Shown: in pieces, positions 44,950-48,155 of the stretch
Layout of the letters: each line of letters starts with the position of its first letter
Numbering within the stretch: the stretch's first letter is position 1
Origin: Archaeoglobaceae archaeon
Lineage (GTDB): Archaea > Halobacteriota > Archaeoglobi > Archaeoglobales > Archaeoglobaceae
Length of the DNA: 48,155 nucleotides
Assembly (NCBI GenBank): GCA_026988525.1
Contig: JALSLC010000024.1
Location: 1 to 48,155, forward strand
Reading direction: 5' to 3'
Notes under the pieces: generated by a model
Told to the model about the DNA's origin: nothing
What the model saw: the letters and a program-made list of their open reading frames with translations, nothing else
The model's database searches: none
Made by a program: the position numbers and the translations under genes

Positions 44950-45004
44950 AATTTAATATTTTTTATACATAATATTTATTTAGTATTCTATTCTCAATAA
45001 TACC

Positions 45005-45559
45005 ATGTTTAAGTTATTGTATCCGGGGGATGAAAAGGGGTCTTCTGTATCTCTAATAATGACTGAAAAACATATTGTTGTAGTAGATACTTCATCCAGC
45101 AAAGTTAGAGAGATTCTACTCAGAAATTTAGAAAACGCTGGAATAGATGCAAAAGATGTTGATGTTGTTATAAACACGCACTTACACCCAAGACATATGG
45201 GCAATAACGATTTATTTCCAAAAGCAGAGATTTTTGCTTCACCACATGAATTCGTAAGAAATATTGACAACTGTTTAGTTTACGATGAGGAGACAATATT
45301 TAGAAATGTCAAAGAATTGGAGGATAAAGAACTATCCATCATTAACACTCCTGGTCATACATGGGGTAGCATATCTGTTATTTACGATGAATATGTTGTT
45401 GTAGGCGATGCTATACCAACGAGAAATTTGAAAGTGGATAACTGCGTTGATGACATTTCGGCAAGAAGTAGTATAAATAGAATAATTAGATTAAAGAAAA
45501 AAATAGTTACTGGTCATGACGGTATTTTACTACCTGAGGAATTGAATATATTATTCTAA
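45005..45559 (+). CDS. Metallo-beta-lactamase-fold protein with altered metal motif
   Basis: The 184-residue MBL-fold protein has 'VDVVINTHLHPRHMGNNDLF' in its metal region (about residues 53-72). The HxHxDH motif reads HLHPRH, so the second-metal aspartate is arginine. 'INTPGHTWGSISVIYD' (about 113-128), 'VVVGDAIPT' and 'IVTGHDGILLP' keep the other ligands. It may bind one metal, or be inactive on usual substrates. Start is ATG 45005 with no ribosome binding site and a TATA-like TTTTTTATACATAA upstream. It ends inside the convergent DUF61 gene by nine bases. Confidence 0.8.
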   Translation: MFKLLYPGDEKGSSVSLIMTEKHIVVVDTSSSKVREILLRNLENAGIDAKDVDVVINTHLHPRHMGNNDLFPKAEIFASPHEFVRNIDNCLVYDEETIFRNVKELEDKELSIINTPGHTWGSISVIYDEYVVVGDAIPTRNLKVDNCVDDISARSSINRIIRLKKKIVTGHDGILLPEELNILF

Positions 45560-45985
45560 AACATTAAACATTACTTGAGTTGCTGTTTTCAATTTTCTTC
45601 TAATTTTGCCCATTTCATAGGTTTCAAGAACTAATACTCCATTAACAAACCTATCAAATCCAAAAGCCCTCTTTATGAAATCTGCGTGTTTTTTGTTTCT
45701 TATGTAAACAAGAGTTTTACCACCAATATCACACATTTCGAGAAGTATTGGTATTGGAAAATCTTTTAATTCATCATCATTCAAATAAGAGGCTATAAAT
45801 TCGAGTTCTTTTCTTTCTATGATATATTCATTTCCATCCTTGGCTTTTATAGTAGGGTACTCTTCCTTAAGCATATCCAATAAATATCTACTATTTCTTG
45901 GCAGATGTTTGTTTACAGCTGATATTAAAGTTGTAATAGCTATGTCAATTTTATCAACTTCGTTTTTATTACCATTCAAACTCAT
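45551..45985 (-). CDS. UPF0216/DUF61 archaeal protein
   Basis: The 144-residue protein matches the archaeal DUF61 (UPF0216) family, function unknown. It has 'DIAITTLISAVNKHLPRNSRYL' in part (about residues 14-35) and 'EEYPTIKAKDGNEYIIERKELEFIA' in part (about 41-65). 'FPIPILLEMCDIGGKTLVYIR' in part (about 76-96) completes the match. No catalytic motif is known. It follows the SAM hydrolase gene on the minus strand after six bases, suggesting one transcript. Confidence 0.85.
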   Translation of the reverse strand: MSLNGNKNEVDKIDIAITTLISAVNKHLPRNSRYLLDMLKEEYPTIKAKDGNEYIIERKELEFIASYLNDDELKDFPIPILLEMCDIGGKTLVYIRNKKHADFIKRAFGFDRFVNGVLVLETYEMGKIRRKLKTATQVMFNVLE

Positions 45986-45991
45986 AAAACA

Positions 45992-46804
45992 TCACCTTAC
46001 TAACTTTATTTTTATTTCTCCAGTTTTTAATCCGGCGTCTTTAGCACTACCTTCTCTAATACACAACTCTAAGGTTGAAAAACTTCCTATTATTGCAAAT
46101 GGTTCCTTAATATCTACATCTGTAATTCTATTCACCATTGGAAAGTAAATTCCTTTTACTTCTATACCTACAACATCTTGCAACACTTCAGATTTAAGAT
46201 TTGTTATTGCATTACCAAATCTGTCATTGAATACTATTCTGCATTTGACTTTATCATTTTTGACTTTAAAATTGAATAGATCAATTTTTGTTATTTCATC
46301 TTCTTCAATCTCACATCCAAATTTTTCTATTTTCCCAGCTGATGCTATAGCAGAGGCTGGAGCAAATATATCTCTACCATGAAATGTAGTAGAGAGAGTT
46401 ACATTTTTGTTTGTGTGTGTTCTAATGCACTCTTTTAAAAAATCGAATACATTATCTTTTACTTCTAAAATTTTTACTATTTCTGCTTCTTTTGCCGCTG
46501 GGTATAAAATTCCGTTATCTGGTCCTACAAATATGGAGTTTTTACAAACTACGACTATTGCTTTTCTCTCACTACCAACTGTAGGATCAACTACTGCACA
46601 GTGCACCGCTTTTATATACTTCCAAGAATTGAAGAGTAAGAATGCGCCGTGATATACATTAAATGGTTCAACTTCGTGACTAATGTCTATTATTGTTGCT
46701 TCATGCTTTAAACACTTTAAACAAGATTTAATTGCACATTTGACTACTCCGGGATAATAATCTCCAAAATCAGTTATAAGGGTTATAGTATTAAAAGTCA
46801 TCAT
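45992..46804 (-). CDS. S-adenosyl-L-methionine hydrolase (SAM hydroxide adenosyltransferase)
   Basis: DUF62-family enzymes cleave SAM to adenosine and methionine using water. They are relatives of fluorinase but without halide chemistry in archaea. The 270-residue product shows 'ITLITDFGDYYPGVVK' (about residues 5-20), 'DISHEVEPFNVYHGAFLL' (about 40-57), 'VVDPTVGSERKAIVV', 'GPDNGILYPA' and 'FHGRDIFAPASA'. Tandem ATG codons at 46804 and 46801 are the likely starts, with TTG 46813 an alternative. The DUF61 gene follows. Confidence 0.9.
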   Translation of the reverse strand: MMTFNTITLITDFGDYYPGVVKCAIKSCLKCLKHEATIIDISHEVEPFNVYHGAFLLFNSWKYIKAVHCAVVDPTVGSERKAIVVVCKNSIFVGPDNGILYPAAKEAEIVKILEVKDNVFDFLKECIRTHTNKNVTLSTTFHGRDIFAPASAIASAGKIEKFGCEIEEDEITKIDLFNFKVKNDKVKCRIVFNDRFGNAITNLKSEVLQDVVGIEVKGIYFPMVNRITDVDIKEPFAIIGSFSTLELCIREGSAKDAGLKTGEIKIKLVR

Positions 46805-46828
46805 TTTAATCAATACTTTTAGTTATAC

Positions 46829-47356
46829 TTACCATTTTTCCCAGTGAGTTAATTCTTCAATTGGATATCTGCTTCTTCTTTCTGGTTTTTCGTCTGGCCA
46901 ACCTATTGGTACTATAGCTATAGGTCTAACGTACTCTGGTAAATTCAATATGTAAGAAATGGCTGTTTCATAAAAAGCTCCAACCCATACTGCACCAAGA
47001 CCGAGAGCGTGCGCTGCAAGTAAAATATTTTCTACAGCAGCTGTTGCATCTTGCTCAGCGTATAATTTTCCTCTATCACCGTATATTCTTACACTCCTAG
47101 GATAGTTTGCACATACGACTATTACCACAGGAGCAGAAGCAATAAACATTTGTTCTAGTGCTGCTTTAGCTATTTTTTTCTTCGTTTCTGGATTTTTTAT
47201 GACTACAAAATCTCTTGCCTGTAAATTTCCAGCTGAAGGAGCGGCATTTCCAGCTTTAAGCAATTCTAAAATCAATTCATCAGGAACGGGGTCTGGTTTG
47301 TACTTCCTAATGGATACTCTTTCGTATATCAGCCTGAGACATTCCCTAAGTTCCAT
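46829..47356 (-). CDS. Nitroreductase-family flavoprotein
   Basis: The 175-residue FMN-binding protein has '[19 protein letters not shown]' (about residues 11-29), '[19 protein letters not shown]' (about 35-53) and '[24 protein letters not shown]' in part (about 102-125). '[14 protein letters not shown]' near the end is typical too. Such enzymes reduce nitro groups or quinones or act in dehalogenation or cofactor reactions. The substrate is not known. ATG 47356 starts a single gene. 164 AT-rich bases with no gene then separate it from the CRISPR array. Confidence 0.9.
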   Translation of the reverse strand: MELRECLRLIYERVSIRKYKPDPVPDELILELLKAGNAAPSAGNLQARDFVVIKNPETKKKIAKAALEQMFIASAPVVIVVCANYPRSVRIYGDRGKLYAEQDATAAVENILLAAHALGLGAVWVGAFYETAISYILNLPEYVRPIAIVPIGWPDEKPERRSRYPIEELTHWEKW

Positions 47357-47520
47357 GTGATATGCTTGGGCTTATTCAAAGTTATATTTTTTCTTTCATT
47401 TCTGTGGTTAGTTTGAGGTAGCACTCTAATTTTTCAACTTTGATGTTTAAAAAAATTAGATAATGATAAGAAACTTATTTGTAGTTTTTTGTTATCTTGA
47501 TTTAATTTTTTGTTTTTTGG

Positions 47521-48155
47521 GGTCTGATTTTAACACTCTTTGTAATGGTGGCTGTCGTCTTCGTTATCAGGCTTTCAATCCCTTAAAGGTCTGATTTTAA
47601 CAAAATGGGAGTTATTGAAGATATTATAAAAAAGAAATACTTTCAATCCCATCAAGGTCTGATTTTAACACTACAACCGCCCGGTAAGACCACCGAAATA
47701 CCTCCCCACTTTCAATCCCATCAAGGTCTGATTTTAACGTTTAATACAGGTGGAACTACAGAATCTTCAACCATACTTTCAATCCCATCAAGGTCTGATT
47801 TTAACGAAGAAATAGACAACCTGTATCAAAGGTCTGTCAAGCTTTCAATCCCATCAAGGTCTGATTTTAACAGATTAGGACGGGGTTCCCATCCCCATCC
47901 TCATCCACTTTCAATCCCATCAAGGTCTGATTTTAACTCGCCAGCCTGAAGGCAGATGCACGCAGGAAAGACTTCTTTCAATCCCATCAAGGTCTGATTT
48001 TAACCTGATAGAGTCAAAATAGTGAGTGCCTGCTTCAAGTGTATGTACTTTCAATCCCATCAAGGTCTGATTTTAACTCGTTAGTATGGAATTTTTCCCA
48101 AAACATTATCAAACAAGTCTTTCAATCCCATCAAGGTCTGATTTTAACTCGTTAG
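47521..48155 (-). CRISPR. CRISPR array, nine full 30-bp repeats plus one degenerate, open at the window edge
   Basis: On the plus strand the repeat begins CTTTCAATCCCATC and ends AAGGTCTGATTTTAAC. Full repeats start at 47572, 47640, 47709, 47776, 47842, 47908, 47975, 48048 and 48119. A half repeat (GGTCTGATTTTAAC, 47521-47534) lies to the left. The first full copy differs from consensus at two bases in the middle and the rest are identical. Spacers run 36-43 bases. The complement ends ATTGAAAG, the usual crRNA 5' handle of type I archaeal systems, so transcription is on the minus strand, and the decayed end is leader-distal. No cas genes or leader are in the window. The short open frame at 47605-47949 is an artefact of the array. 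Confidence 0.98.

Noticed and set aside
47605-47949. Open reading frame of 114 codons on the plus strand
   Set aside because: It runs through CRISPR repeats. The recurring FQSHQGLILT and SIPSRSDFN peptides are translated repeat, not protein.

Overview
The window is dense, AT-rich archaeal DNA, very probably from a thermophilic euryarchaeon of or near the Archaeoglobi. Archaeal markers are Nep1, SRP19, archaeal-type LeuRS, Trm-G10-type methyltransferase, a DUF61 protein, a COG1750 Lon-like protease and F420-hydrogenase subunits. A very GC-rich tRNA in an AT-rich background fits a hot habitat. The terminal CRISPR repeat closely resembles, from memory, the 30-bp Archaeoglobus fulgidus repeat. 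No methanogenesis gene is seen. The genus is not determined.

The main content is a molybdenum nitrogenase encoded in two blocks about 31 kb apart. Block 1 (1837-6803) is nifH-nifI1-nifI2-nifD-nifK followed by two coupled small unknown genes. Block 2 (37892-44949) is nifB-nifE-nifN, then nifV (homocitrate synthase) and modABC (molybdate uptake). Together they supply the Fe protein, the MoFe protein, its PII-type NifI switch, NifB-cofactor synthesis, the NifEN scaffold, homocitrate and molybdate. nifDK (about 3460-6410) is clearly more GC-rich, with different codon choice, than nearly everything around it. The shift begins just inside nifD and ends inside the following small gene, which suggests replacement by recombination with a higher-GC relative.

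Between the blocks, 6810-14750 is a minus-strand run: an F420-reducing-type hydrogenase (frhA-frhG-frhB, with no frhD protease), an Lhr-type helicase, a family 4 uracil-DNA glycosylase, a DUF89 protein and an AmmeMemoRadiSam-type radical SAM enzyme. Region 14813-22694 is mixed: a secreted Lon-like protease, an NAD(P)H-dehydrogenase-like flavoprotein, a ribbon-helix-helix protein, phosphomannose isomerase, two radical SAM proteins, a MoxR-like ATPase and a lipoprotein. Region 22691-27204 is a branched-chain amino-acid-type ABC transporter split into divergent livGF and livKHM. Region 27191-37372 holds Nep1, a regulator, IlvE, SRP19, the tRNA methyltransferase, an AMP-forming acyl-CoA synthetase, LeuRS, a lipoprotein, a metallo-beta-lactamase-fold protein and tRNA-Leu(CAA).

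After modC come a metallo-beta-lactamase-fold protein with an altered metal motif, a DUF61 protein, a SAM hydrolase and a nitroreductase. The window ends inside a CRISPR array of nine full repeats plus a degenerate one. The array reads on the minus strand, with its old end on the left and its leader beyond the right edge. No cas genes are present. No intergenic gap exceeds about 165 bases outside the array.
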